Source of the DNA: Heliopora coerulea
Taxonomy: Eukaryota > Cnidaria > Anthozoa > Scleralcyonacea > Helioporidae
DNA: 64,000 bases
Direction: 5' to 3'
NCBI GenBank assembly: GCA_030142905.1
Contig: JASJOG010000083.1
Location: forward strand, 329,501-393,500
Position numbers and translations under genes: made by a program. Numbering within the stretch: the first letter of the stretch is position 1; the number at the start of each line of letters is the position of its first letter. The notes below the pieces were generated by a model that was not told where the DNA came from, did no database searches, and saw only the letters and a program-made list of their open reading frames with translations. Shown here piece after piece: positions 49,201 to 57,878 of the stretch.

Positions 49201-51228
49201 ACCAACACCCGAAAGAACTAACGGACCGATCAATCAACCAACCTACATACCAGTTGACCGACCAATCATTCAAACAAACTAACAAACCCGCCAGCGACCA
49301 GACACACACACCTATCTACCTACCTACTTACCCAACCAACCGCCAACCAACCTGTTAACCAACCTGTTAACCAACCAAAACCAACCAACCAACCCATCCT
49401 ATCAGCCAATCAGCCAGTTAGGCAGCCAGCCAACCAATCAGCTAAACAACAGGCAATCCATCAACCAACAAGTTAATCAGTCAGCCAACCGACAAAGAAG
49501 CTGGTAAACTAATGACAAACATACGCCAAAAAACCGGCTACAATAAGTTTCCAGTCCTTACCTTTAATTTTTTACTTGATACAACGATTAATTTGATGTT
49601 GATTATGATTATGAAGTTGTGAAACTAATACTAATGATTTGGTTTGGTTTTTGTTGTTGTTTATGAAGTTGTGAAACTGATGACTTGGTTTGGTTTCTGT
49701 CATTATGAATTTCGTCGTAACAAATTTGTTAACCTATTTGGTATTACGACTTGGTGAGCCAACTAAAGTAATTGCAGAAAAAAAATCATGCCCCTAGTTG
49801 CTTCCATCAAGTTGTGCAACTTAACATTATCATGGCTTTTCACCTGTTCTTTATTTGTTTTAGATTTTTCTGTCATATCTCCATTTAACTACCAGAACAA
49901 CATTGCGGTGGACAGATTCAAAGATAACGTCTCCTGACGCGAAGAATACTTCTTATACGTTGTGTGACAACAAATACCACACCATTAATGTTAGAAGATC
50001 CATCGGCCTCGTTGAACTGAAGGTTAATAACGAGACTGCTGTGGCAGTTAATATCACTGAGCATGAGCTCATTGGAATGGTCTATGTTGGTGGTGTACCA
50101 AGTAAGTCACTATGGTTACTATTCAAACCACTAGTTAAATTGCCTACTTTATTATATGACGTCATATCAAAGCAATCCATTGTTTTAACATGAGTCGTGA
50201 TGGTATAAAATCGTGGGTGAAGAACTCCTAGGTGATGGAAACAGCAAATAAATATATTTTACAACTACAAAGTAGATGTAAGCCACGAAATTTTTAGAGG
50301 GTTGAAGATTAACAATGTATTTGCAAAAATTTGTTTATTCTAAGTAAAGCAATCTTGGGCAGAGAAGTTTTATTTGGCATCACTTTTGTTATTGAGTGTT
50401 TTATCTACCTAAAATGGAGGGTTGCATCTTCATGTGATGTCATGGTGAATTGGGACTCTGCATCAAAATGTTTCACTTTAAAAATTATTGCATACTTTAT
50501 AATATTGAGTTATGGCCACGATGAGGACAACAGGATTAATACTGCAGTAATGAAACAATTTTAATGTTTTATCAGGTCAACAGAAAACGACATCAGAGTG
50601 TGTAGTATTTCTACTATGTTTCTTCTTATGTATTCTGGTTGTCTATGCATCTGTAACTTCACAGACAGTGGGAAAATGAAAATTTTGTTAATTTGTCAGG
50701 CATGTGTGTAGACATCGTGGAAGTGAAGAGAAATTTTAGGGTTGAAAGCAGTTTAACTTTAACTTTTACTTTTGAAATATCGAAGCATCTCTGAACTCGA
50801 AAAAAGCACATCCACACCAGTATACAGAGAACTGTATATTCCAAAACTCAAGGATATTTGAAAGACCACCCGCATTTTCAAGTTTTCAAATCATGTACGA
50901 ATCATGCTCAAGAACAAAATTCAAGTTTATTGTTTAACGACCTGATTAGTTTTAACTTAAGCTTACAAGTATTTTTGGAATTCTGATGAAAATACCGGTT
51001 CTATTTTTAGGTGGTCTGCACGTGCAAGTCGGTTCCACTGGGCAGCGGTTAGTTGGTTGTATTGAAAGCGTCATTATCAATGATCACGTGGTTGATTTTA
51101 GACACGAGGTGGAAGAGGAAGAGTTCATGGAGTTTGGTTGCCGTGCTCCAATTGAAAGCCGAACGACCTACACAGACAACCCTCTGCAAGTTTTCAACAT
51201 TCTTGGAGGGGAAAGACGTTTACTTTGA
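18686..51228 (+). CDS. Laminin subunit alpha, complete gene (51 exons)
   Basis: Secreted basement-membrane chain that trimerises with beta and gamma chains through its coiled coil, binds receptors through its LG domains and polymerises through its LN domain (family knowledge). The exons sum to 7949 nt, about 2,650 residues. Architecture in order: signal peptide (1-20), LN (20-248), LE1-4 plus half of LE5 (250-536), one L4 (537-720), the rest of LE5 and LE6-11 (724-1055), coiled coil (1056-1630), LG1, LG2, LG3 (1640-2167), a Pro-rich linker (2167-2195), LG4 and LG5 (to 2649). Exons are listed under the block entries. Every junction keeps phase except one place in exon 48235-48418, where the frame slips by one base. 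Vertebrate alpha1/alpha2 carry two L4 domains and this chain one, so I do not assign a paralogue number. Confidence 0.96.
22126..24400 (+). CDS. Laminin alpha: LE2-LE4 and first half of LE5 (LEa region)
   Basis: Exons 22126-22277, 22501-22591, 22674-22777, 23396-23501 and 24186-24400. They encode Cys/Gly-rich LE repeats: [11 protein letters not shown] to [21 protein letters not shown] to [13 protein letters not shown], and [12 protein letters not shown] to [26 protein letters not shown] then starts LE5, which is interrupted by the L4 insertion. All junction phases agree. Confidence 0.93.
25120..27077 (+). CDS. Laminin alpha: L4 (laminin IV) domain
   Basis: Exons 25120-25197, 25464-25568, 25654-25746, 26056-26139, 26580-26710 and 26966-27077. 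The module begins [14 protein letters not shown] and includes [17 protein letters not shown] and [14 protein letters not shown], the Y-W-x-A-P/S-x-x-Y-x-G-N / Y-G-G-x-L-x-Y pattern of laminin IV domains. The last exon returns to LE5 with [14 protein letters not shown]. This is the only L4 in the chain. Confidence 0.92.
26150..26525. repeat. Degenerate (GGTA/GGTGG)n tract
   Basis: G/T/A-rich tract of GGTAGGTA and GGTGGGT words in the L4 intron 26140-26579, including GGTAGGTAGGTAGGTAGG near 26315. Closely spaced G-runs make quadruplex formation on the plus strand possible. Confidence 0.8.
27341..27621. mobile_element. Unclassified insertion flanked by (ATT)n, probably a retroelement copy
   Basis: A GC-richer core (about 27406-27579) is flanked on the left by a TTA-rich stretch and on the right by a clean (ATT)n run (27580-27619). 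A simple trinucleotide tail after a non-coding core is typical of SINE or LINE 3' ends. No A/B boxes or protein motif were recognised, so the class is open. Confidence 0.4.
27904..30943 (+). CDS. Laminin alpha: end of LE5 and LE6-LE11 (LEb region)
   Basis: Exons 27904-28023, 28301-28425, 28770-28853, 28971-29167, 29625-29731, 30329-30506 and 30800-30943. They complete LE5 ([18 protein letters not shown]) and encode six further LE modules, starting at [56 protein letters not shown] and [13 protein letters not shown]. There is no second L4 between them. The introns hold a long ATC-repeat tract, a foldback element and an (ATT)n-tailed insertion. Confidence 0.93.
28435..28640. repeat. Degenerate TTGTATTGTGT-type simple repeat
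   Basis: Imperfect pentanucleotide texture (TTGTA, TTGTG, CATAC) inside a laminin intron with no fixed register. Confidence 0.6.
29806..30305. repeat. Long (ATC/ATT)n microsatellite
   Basis: About 500 bp of ATC, ACC and ATT triplets on the plus strand, in the laminin intron 29732-30328. It keeps several frames open for 185-221 codons as Ile/Thr, His/Tyr, Ser/Leu/Pro or Met/Val runs. These are composition artefacts. Confidence 0.95.
30563..30668. mobile_element. Foldback (MITE-like) element, shortened copy
   Basis: Shares AAAAGCCATATAATAAA, CCTTATTAA, TTTGTTCG and ACGGGAAAGTATTTG with the element at 54481-54630 and ends in CGGTTAATAA as that one does. Part of the right arm is missing. It lies in the laminin intron before exon 30800-30943. 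Confidence 0.65.
31075..31225. repeat. Degenerate (TTATG/TGTTG)n repeat
   Basis: ACATTACAT and TTATGTTATG-type pentamers in the intron just before the first coiled-coil exon. Confidence 0.6.
31230..37012 (+). CDS. Laminin alpha: coiled-coil region
   Basis: Exons 31230-31381, 31950-32054, 32174-32285, 32824-33167, 33914-34030, 34345-34505, 34914-35052, 35448-35559, 35940-36260 and 36858-37012. About 570 residues rich in Glu, Lys, Asn, Ala and Leu with heptad texture (for example [39 protein letters not shown]) and many N-x-S/T glycosylation sequons. This is the alpha-chain strand of the trimeric long arm. The 35448-35559 exon was set by phase: it starts at phase 0 and leaves one base that joins the next exon to give [11 protein letters not shown]. 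Confidence 0.88.
32392..32642. mobile_element. Non-autonomous DNA transposon (hAT-like MITE)
   Basis: About 250 bp with matching inverted ends. The left end reads TAATGGCGTAGCGAGG and the right end, reverse-complemented, CAGTAGCGTAGCGAGC; both share GCGTAGCGAG. The flanks AAGTCTAG and AAGTATAA agree at 6 of 8 positions, as expected for a decayed 8-bp target duplication. No transposase is encoded. Size, ends and 8-bp flanks fit a hAT-derived MITE. It lies in a laminin coiled-coil intron. Confidence 0.6.
34069..34268 (+). repeat. Three consecutive decayed tRNA-like units
   Basis: Units near 34069-34133, 34134-34217 and 34218-34268 start with D-arm-like words (AACTCAGTGGTTAGAG, AGCTTAATGGCTAGAGT, GGCCGAATAGTTAGGTAGAG). 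The last two continue with GGTCATCAGAAGG and a degraded T-arm. They look like tRNA-derived SINE heads in tandem and cannot fold as intact tRNAs. Confidence 0.55.
37386..44458 (+). CDS. Laminin alpha: LG1-LG3
   Basis: Exons 37386-37544, 38086-38219, 39202-39352, 39650-39768 (LG1); 40405-40567, 40870-41135, 41850-41985 (LG2); 42741-42872, 43785-43933, 44252-44458 (LG3). Typical LG elements are [31 protein letters not shown] (LG1); [42 protein letters not shown] (LG2); [39 protein letters not shown] (LG3). LG1-3 normally form the integrin-binding cloverleaf (family knowledge). The LG3 acceptor at 43785 is preceded by a duplicate of itself. Confidence 0.9.
38240..38640. repeat. Degenerate CCTCACCTT-type simple repeat
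   Basis: C/T/A-rich stretch of CCTCAC, TTACCTC and TCACCTT words in the LG1 intron, merging into the polypyrimidine tract that follows. Confidence 0.6.
38640..39015. repeat. Polypyrimidine (CCCTT)n tract
   Basis: About 375 bp of nearly pure C/T, mostly TTCCC and CCTTT units, in the laminin LG1 intron 38220-39201. It opens long Ser/Phe/Pro/Leu frames on the plus strand and Lys/Gly/Glu/Arg frames on the minus strand that are not genes. Confidence 0.9.
40675..40740. repeat. Short (CAGTGT/CAGTTC)n hexamer repeat
   Basis: Hexamer texture (GTGTCAGTGTCAGTG, CCAGTGCCAGTTCCAG) in the LG2 intron. Confidence 0.7.
41213..41395. repeat. About 33-bp minisatellite
   Basis: Four to five imperfect units built on CTTTTATGTCACGAAAAACG followed by TACATTATACG, in the LG2 intron 41136-41849. 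The first two units are most alike; a middle unit carries an A-rich insertion. Confidence 0.75.
42105..42690. repeat. (ATC/ATT)n microsatellite, interrupted
   Basis: Two blocks of ATC/ATT triplets (about 42105-42220 and 42300-42690) separated by unique sequence, just upstream of the first LG3 exon. Confidence 0.9.
43166..43219. repeat. (TA)n microsatellite
   Basis: A TA run of about 45 bp continuing into GATAGATATATG, in the LG3 intron. Confidence 0.9.
43398..43500. mobile_element. Foldback (hairpin) element of about 100 bp
   Basis: Two arms of about 49 bp (43398-43446 and 43450-43500) are inverted copies with roughly 80-85 percent pairing and almost no loop. Paired words include GCAGGA with its complement, TTTAAAA/TTTTAAA and AAAACAC with GTGTTTT. 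It sits immediately after a (TA)n run, a usual landing site for TA-targeting MITEs. Confidence 0.65.
43723..43826 (+). repeat. 52-bp tandem duplication across a laminin splice acceptor
   Basis: Two adjacent 52-bp copies (43723-43774 and 43775-43826) differ at a few bases. Each contains CTTTTGTTAG followed by G(T/A)GGTTCGTTTTTACTTGG, the acceptor and first codons of exon 43785-43933. Only the second copy leads into the intact LG3 frame. Use of the first acceptor would add 52 nt and shift the frame. Confidence 0.9.
44801..44874 (-). repeat. tRNA-derived sequence with recognisable A and B boxes
   Basis: On the minus strand it reads TAGCTCAATGGTTAGAGCG (D arm, A box), GGTCATCAGAAGG (anticodon region) and GCGGGTTCGATCCCCGT (T arm, B box at 44813-44823). 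The two acceptor strands do not pair, so it is a tRNA pseudogene or SINE head and not a working tRNA. Confidence 0.7.
44972..51228 (+). CDS. Laminin alpha: linker and LG4-LG5
   Basis: Exons 44972-45208, 45506-45704, 46392-46547, 47467-47549 (linker and LG4); 48235-48418, 49000-49133, 49864-50101, 51011-51228 (LG5). The linker is Pro-rich ([19 protein letters not shown]). LG4 shows [21 protein letters not shown] and [13 protein letters not shown]5 shows [52 protein letters not shown] and [15 protein letters not shown], ending GGERRLL at a TGA. LG4-5 usually bind dystroglycan, heparin or sulfatide (family knowledge). Within 48235-48418 the frame entering from LG4 and the frame carrying LG5 differ by one base. 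Confidence 0.85.
45286..45411. repeat. 42-bp tandem repeat, three copies, each with an ATTGG box
   Basis: Units 45286-45327, 45328-45369 and 45370-45411 each start CCTG and hold TGATTGGTT, the inverted CCAAT motif, followed by a GG(C/A)(C/T)GG-like segment. They lie in the LG4 intron. Confidence 0.8.
47130..47215. repeat. Degenerate (TAATC)n repeat
   Basis: TCTAATCTAATCTAAT-type pentamers with flanking CATCCGATC variants in an LG4 intron. Confidence 0.6.
49190..49500. repeat. Degenerate (CCAA)n repeat
   Basis: About 300 bp of CCAACCAACC, AATCAACC and CAGCCAACC words in the LG5 intron 49134-49863. Confidence 0.85.
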
Positions 51229-51879
51229 TTGATGTAAACTTTATGTAATTAGACTTGATTTCAATTCCTGGATGTTTGAATGCGTTCGCGTTCCCTCCGT
51301 CAGGGACCGCTTGTATGAAGGCCAAGATGATATGTCCGGTGAGTAAATCTTGATGAGTCAACAGCGTTACCTATACTCTGAACAAGCGAACTTACCTTTT
51401 AACCAACAAATAGCTCTGTGAGGTGGATAACGCTGGATGTAGCGGAGAAAATTTGAGTATTGTGTAGTTATAAGCATGAATGGTGACGTGACTAATCCAA
51501 TGGATGAGCTGTCCGCGTCGCAAACTTTGCTTGTGTTAACCTGTTCAGCAAGGACAGGGTGATTTCATTTTGTGACATACAACCAGACCCTGACCATCAT
51601 GTCTGATCCTGATTCTATAACCCAAACTCTGACTCTTAATTTGCCGACGTCGAAAGTTTATCGAAGGCTTACACCAAATTGTTCCAGATAAATATCAAAG
51701 TAGATTATTCGAGCTAAGTCTCCATACTTCGAGCTTTCCTCGAATATCGTCAAAAACCATGGCTTAACACTTTTACCTTTCCGTCAATTTTTTTCGACAT
51801 TCAAAATTTACCTAGACCGCACGGGAAAAAAAAGAATTTCTTGGTAAGAAACGAGAGAGCCTGCACATTTATAAATTTA

Positions 51880-51943
51880 AATAAAATAATTTCATTTTAT
51901 TTTGTCATTAAATTAAACTAAATCAAAATTAAAAAGGAATAAA
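51880..51943 (+). promoter_or_regulatory. Candidate polyadenylation signals of laminin alpha
   Basis: Two AATAAA hexamers on the plus strand, at 51880-51885 and 51938-51943, about 650-710 nt past the stop codon in A/T-rich sequence. They are the first clear ones downstream of the gene. Confidence 0.45.
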
Positions 51944-52085
51944 GATAAAAATGTTGGTTGAAAAGTCGTCGAAAACGGTGAGTCTACCAAACAATGCCCA
52001 CCATTAATTGTGACGGGAAAATGCCTTCTTTCAATGCAGTATAAGCTTTCAAAAATGATATCAAACATAAATAGCAGAAAATTCG

Positions 52086-52091
52086 TTTATT
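52086..52091 (-). promoter_or_regulatory. Candidate polyadenylation signal of the PRDM gene
   Basis: AATAAA on the minus strand, about 880 nt past the PRDM stop codon. Nearer hexamers may exist that I did not find, so this is tentative. Confidence 0.3.
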
Positions 52092-52742
52092 GAGGTTGGT
52101 GTGAACGGAAAATTAAACTCCTATAAAGAATTCTGATGCCATTGTTGGTTAACCAGCTTCTAATGACATTTCACAAGTATCTGTTTTGTAAAAGAAGCTA
52201 TTTACTTCTTCCACAAATATGTTGGGGATTGTGAAGGCGTGAGCTTCATCAGCATCAAGGAAAACTACATTACTGTTAACGTTCGGTCATTCTTTCACAC
52301 GAGAATCGGATATATCATTTGTCAAAATGTTCAAATGCCACACATGAAATGAACATTTCATATGAGAATATTTCAACTCCATGTCAGAAAAAGAACAAAC
52401 TTTTTTACACTTGATGTGACGCGACATTTTGTAGGAATTTTGATTCCATTGTTAGATTTACTCTATGTGGTATGGCTTAAAGCATGCGTACGAACAGTTG
52501 CTCGAGTATAGTCGAGTCAAGTTATGAAGTTGCCATTAGTCCCAGGTATACGTTGTAAGGAGGAGTGTAAAAACGAGTAAAGTCGTTTAGCGTTAGCTAG
52601 AGTAATATCATCTGGCGTTAACCAGAAAAATAAAAATTAGGCATGGACTGAAAAGAGTTTTAGTTGAGGTTCAGCCAGAATTGACTCGAATCATTTTGGG
52701 AGGGATTTGCCCAGTCGAGTCAATGACCACCTCTTATCACGT

Positions 52743-52886
52743 CAGCTGAATACAGCTACCAGAATACTTTGCGGTTTTTTCATTTTCATGCAAACATTGA
52801 ATTCCCAATGTGAATGGAAAGACAATTGCTCTGATTAACATGAGAAACAAGGTTTCAAAAGGCATTCTGGTAGTTGTATTCAGCAG
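52743..52886. mobile_element. Foldback (MITE-like) element of about 140 bp
   Basis: The ends GCTGAATACAGCTACCAGAA and, reverse-complemented, GCTGAATACAACTACCAGAA match at 19 of 20 positions, with about 95 bp between them. A small inner hairpin (ACATTG...CAATGT) lies near the centre. No coding content; consistent with a MITE. Confidence 0.6.
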
Positions 52887-52973
52887 ATATATCAGGAGAG
52901 CAGGCCACTGGGGTCGCTGAGAATTGGCGACTCGAGTCCGAGTCAATAGTTCGAGTCGTTACATCACGGCGTG

Positions 52974-55900
52974 TCAGTACACATTATTTCTCCGACAGTC
53001 TCCAGGAAGTCTTTGATGTCGGCTAAGTTGCGAAGCCTGGGAAAACGGTCGACTGCATTTTTCACAAACAAACGGTTTCTCCCCGGTATGGGTACGAATG
53101 TGGTTATTCAAGGTGGTTGAGCCCGCAAACGAGCGACCACAAAAACCGCACTTGAAAGGTCTTTCGCTGTTGTGGGTGACCACATGAGTGCGTAGATCGG
53201 TCGGATGAGAAAAAGACTGGGCACAATGCCCGCATTGGTACGGTTTTTCCGGAAGCCGTGGACAGACGTGAATTTGAAGTAACGACCGCTGGGTGAAGCT
53301 CTTGAAACATTGACCGCATCGCCAAATACCGCTGTCTAGGTGTTCACTGTTTGGGGACTCGCTGCATCTGCGACTCAAGGAACTCGTGTCGGCAGTTTCT
53401 TCGCCAAGACCAGCGCTTTTTGTGAGAGCCGAAAGGGAATCGATGGCTGGTGATTTGTCGCTGTCCAAGTCACTTGAGGGCGTCGCAACTTGTCTTTGCA
53501 CAACGTCCAAGTGTAGTGTTGGTGAAGGGTGCAAGTTAGACGGTGAGGGATAGGATGGGTTGAAATTGATTGAACCGCGTTCAAAGTCTTGAGGAAATAA
53601 GTGTCCTAAATTGAGGAAAATTAGAACGTAAATCATCACTATGTTTTATTGGAGAAAAAAATGTCTTGAAAACTTCCCGCAATGTTTTGGTATGATATTC
53701 TCGTATGCAGTATTCATCCTCATCGCAGTTCTCCGAAAAATTTGACATAAGGGGTTGAAGATAGATTATTACACGAGTCCAAAAGTTAAAAAAAAAAACC
53801 CGTTAATGATAGTTCCGAAACCGGCGTGCTCCATATTAATCTACCAATTACATTAAACATGGAAATCACCAAAAGTAAAAATTGTATTGTGAAGAACCAT
53901 ATAACTAAAGAAACTGTAGTGTCACCTTAACCCTTATCTGCGTCGAGAATGCGATAGTCTGGCGTTAAACAGAGGAAAACAAAGTAAGACTGTCCATGCC
54001 AAGGAAGAATTAACTCTTGTTTTCTTTCCTAAGGGCTGCATTTCGCAGTCGAATCTTGATAGAAGATGTAATTTAAGGAGGGGTGAGAAAATCTTCTGTT
54101 AAACTTCCGAAGGCCAATTAACACTTGCAACGTTGCGCCTCCCGATTGACGTCTTGGAGTATGTGTTAAACTGACGAGAGGCATGATTATGATTGGCTCC
54201 CTAACCGTCCAATAAGTTTTTCGTACAGACCGGCAAGTTTAGGCGGGAAAATTTCCGAGTTGATTTGAAGACAAACAAGCCAGATTCAGGTACGTTTTGC
54301 AGAAGATTTACAATAATAAACAGCTAAAGACGTAGGTAAGTCTTATCAACGATGGTTTTAAACAGAAAATGTCATGAGCAGATACAAAAAACACGAAGTC
54401 TTGGGTAAAAACAAGCACGTAAACCTTAGCCGCTACTTCGCAAAACAAAAAGTTCGTTAAAAGTGATTAGGGAAGCAACCAAAAGCCATATAATAAACTC
54501 CTTATTAATCTCATTTGTTCGGTCTTTACGGGAAAGTATTTGTCTTCGGCGTTTAACCTCCTTCGTCGCTCTGTACGAAAAACTCAGACAAATACTTTCC
54601 CCTACAGACCTCCCACTCGGTTAATAAGCAAACAGTAATGTTGGCTGGGGTAATAAAATTAGCCTTGTGGAAACCGGTTGATATCTCAGTAACGTATTCC
54701 ATAACATACTTCTCACCAGTTAGACGAAAACAGTAAAATAAGCAATGTTTAAAATCTGAAAGGACGCCACGCACCAATGACGTTACAAGGAGCTCTAGGT
54801 GTTCTTTTTCCACCGTCCTAAACGCCTTTGAATAACTGCAGTCAGTAAGTTAACGTTATTTGGGGGAAAACCTCCAAACGTTTTCAACGCTCCAAGTACC
54901 GGAGTTGTCTGGAAAACTTGGAAATGCTTACTGTCACGTCGTGTTTACAATCTGGACGGCGTCGGGAATTCTCTTGAGACAAATTATGCATTCACTGTGT
55001 TGAAAGAAGAGTTATTTTGTAAGGACACGCCGTCCTGCATATTGCTGTCGCATTTGTGTAAACTCTCAATTAGGCAGTTTAAGGAAACATTACGGCTGCT
55101 TCGACAACAACATGTTCTTACTGCTGAATTTTTCATTCAAAAGAGAAGAAATGAATAATTTACAGTCCCAAGAGTATTTTCGAAGAGTATGTGCGCAATT
55201 GAGAATATTTCTATGGTTTCACGGCCACGTGACGTCGGCACGTTGAACGCGAACGCTTTCGGTTGTTGAAATGTTAAACAGAACCCCAGAGTGGCTTAGA
55301 AAAGTTTCAAAGGCGTAAGATAAACATCCACTTCTTGTTGCAACATCAGTGATAAGTTGTTCTGTTGAAATTCTGAGACTTCAGCCACTTTGTTCAAACG
55401 CCGTCGCTATCCTAGGGTGTTCAAACTTCCTGATATCCAGGTGGCTGAAACACCGGACAGGATTCGAATTCTGGTAATGGATATTACAGCCCAGGAAATG
55501 CTTTAAAGCAAAGGTACTGTCTATGACCCACAAGAAGAAACCATGAGACAAAGTAACATTGATTAACTGTCGTTTCATTATTGAAACTGGTAACGACATA
55601 TGAGTTTTATAGACGTAGAGTTGACAAGAATGACGACAGCTGAAATTTAATTATCAAAGCGATTATAAAAATAGAGGTAAACGAGGAATTGCTAAGGGGG
55701 AATGAAGGCAAGGAAAGTGAGAAGGTAGGGGCTTAAAAAGAAATATAGGGGGAAAGGTTTAATGTTGAAGTTAAGGGAAGATTTTATTTTAGATATTAGT
55801 AAGCTGTCTTACATGAGGAGGCCAAATTGTGAAGTGCCTGTAGCTATAACACAGAGAGTTGAAACCACCAAAAGAAACAGGACCGTGACCAGGTTTTTGC

Positions 55901-57878
55901 TTTCCTCAGGACACCAGGAAGCAACGAGGGAGGAAGTTTGGTACCTATGTAGGCCAGGACATAGACATCCAAATAGTCTGAGACTCGGACGTCTCACTGA
56001 CGACATGTTTCGCCAATATACATCGCGTCACAGCGTTGGGACTTAAACCTACATACAATTTGAGAACTGTCTCATAGGGATTCGGTCTCTGAAATGAAAA
56101 AAGTTTGACAAAATACAGATAGACCTGTAAGGTGACGCAAAATTTGACGTGCAAATAGGCGGATGACAGCAATTTGTTGTCGGATGTTGTGTCTGAATGT
56201 GAATGTAGTATTTTATGATCTTCCGTATCGTACCTGTTGAGGTAAGGTTTACTTCTCGTAATCCGATGGGAATTCCCAAAAATTTCTCGTAGTGGTCGTC
56301 ATACCAGACCAGTAGTTCTGTCCCCGCAGGAATGTCCTTAAACGCTCGATAGTAGATATTGCCACCGTATTGAAAAGCATAGAGATTCTGCTCGAGTTTA
56401 TGGCGGGCACAACGAATAAACCTCATCCAGCTAGACACATTCTCGTCACTGCCGTCTAAATACGAAGTGATACGGCCATCTTGATAGATCTTCAGACGGG
56501 AAACCCACAACCATACCAATGCGGAGAAAGAATGAAAAATAAGAAAGGAGAAATAATGAGTAAATGAGGAATGTAATGACGGAGTTATCACGTCCTAATA
56601 TTAACGACAAAGCCAGTGAATTGCACGGCTGTTGGTTGTGGGGTGTTGATTTAGATGGACTAATCCTGAGTTTGCTATAAACTTGGGGTAATTCATGACT
56701 GGCAGTCATCTAGGCACTATATTTAAGTCTGGTATTTACAGTTTGTAAGAGTCGACTGCAATCGACGACAGTTTTTTGACACCGATTCTCTTGGTTTATA
56801 CAATTCTTAGGACAGCCATATGTTGAATTTTGTTCACACTACTCACGAAAATCTCTCCGACCGTCGGCTAGTGTCTAACTTCATCATTGGAACAGAAATG
56901 ATTTCAATTCCTGCGATTCTTCTGACGTCAGATTGCCGTCTGGGACGGATCTTGAGCTAATTCTAATTCTGATTCTAATACTAATATTAATTCTAATCAA
57001 CTTACGTTGATTTATACCTCATGAGTAATTGGATATATGTAAGTTTATAATATAATATACACAGAACACATAAACATACTTTACAGATAACAACAGATCA
57101 GAGGGCCATAGAATTATAACAAGTAGAAACTAGAGAGTATTTACAACGAAAATATTTGCCGTAGAAATGACCGACGATGGGCGATCCGAAAAAATGCCCT
57201 ATTCATGCGATTGTGACGGGGAGTGTGAACCAGGCTTAATCATGGTGTAGAAGCAGAGGGCTTACTCCTCTTGATAATATGTGGACTTTGGAAAAATACG
57301 TGTATTCACATAAACGCATCTCACAAATCCAAAAAAAGATTAGCGTTGCATGATCAAAAGGATTTTGAAGGTATTTTTAATGGGTTTAACATAGAAGTCC
57401 TTATATGAAATACTATAAAGGTGATTTGTCGTGAAACTGGGCGGGACCACTCCACGACTTCCTGCAAGTGATCCCACTCGCGAGCCAGCCACAGTTACGT
57501 CACTGCTCTACTGTAAAATGGAGTGAGGCTGGTAAAAATTACTTTCTAGGTTAAAACCTAAATCGGAAAATACCTCCCACATATAAGACATGTCTGTTCC
57601 AGGTCGTATATCACTCGCAGCCAGTCGGATTCCCTCATAAGGACCGATCCAGGTTCCTACCGGGATGAACTGCCGGGCACATACACCGTAGCAGTGGCCT
57701 GGAACAGAGGATTCACAAAGTTGAACTTCCGGAGGAAACGACGTCACGGCGTAGGTTAACCGTATCTTGTCCTTCGTGTCGGGTTTGTAATGTTGAGCCT
57801 TGACGAGCTTCTGCAGGGACTGCAGAGGACCGTGCATTGGACACTCGTCGGAAGTCTCCTGTTGGCAAACGCCGCAGC
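52974..57878 (-). CDS. PR-domain zinc-finger protein (PRDM family), 3' three exons
   Basis: Nuclear DNA-binding regulator or histone methyltransferase family (family knowledge). Exons 57574-57878, 56234-56489 and 52974-53605 join in frame (1193 nt in the window). The first begins mid-codon, so at least one 5' exon is missing, either outside the window or unrecognised. It encodes a zinc knuckle ([18 protein letters not shown]) and the first half of the PR domain ([34 protein letters not shown]). The second encodes the rest ([54 protein letters not shown]). The last encodes a Ser/Pro spacer and four zinc fingers; fingers 2 and 3 are canonical C2H2, while 1 and 4 end in Cys. The conserved Tyr in LLVWY is kept. 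The knuckle and EQNL-AFQY resemble PRDM7/9, and HYEKFLGIP resembles PRDM14, so the subfamily stays open. Confidence 0.92.
54481..54630. mobile_element. Foldback (MITE-like) element, full copy
   Basis: Left arm 54501-54545 (CTTATTAATCTC to AAAGTATTTGTCT) and right arm 54586-54628 (AGACAAATACTTT to CGGTTAATAAG) are imperfect inverted repeats around a 40-bp centre. The outer AAAAGCCATATAATAAA is shared with the copy at 30563-30668, which shows that this is an interspersed family. Confidence 0.75.
55990..56045 (-). mobile_element. Possible remnant of a GIY-YIG-containing retroelement
   Basis: On the minus strand one frame reads [13 protein letters not shown] before a stop. The C-x-x-C/YIGET-x-R pattern is typical of the GIY-YIG segment attached to Penelope-like reverse transcriptases in cnidarian genomes. 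Only about 13 residues fit and the flanks do not, so this is weak. Confidence 0.3.

Larger units (their letters stand above)
51229..52973. other. Convergent intergenic region between laminin alpha and PRDM
   Basis: Holds both 3' UTRs. Plus-strand AATAAA hexamers at 51880-51885 and 51938-51943 are candidate laminin polyadenylation signals. A minus-strand AATAAA at 52086-52091 could serve the PRDM gene. A foldback element lies at 52743-52886. No other coding signal is visible. Confidence 0.6.
53606..56233. other. PRDM intron between the PR domain and zinc-finger exon
   Basis: A 2.6-kb intron that contains the foldback element at 54481-54630 and a possible retroelement remnant near 55990-56045. 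The open frame at 55762-56046 on the plus strand has no splice or family support. Confidence 0.6.

Noticed and set aside
55762..56046. A 94-codon plus-strand frame starting MLKLREDF
   Set aside because: It lies in the PRDM intron, has no splice or family support, and overlaps a possible retroelement remnant on the other strand.
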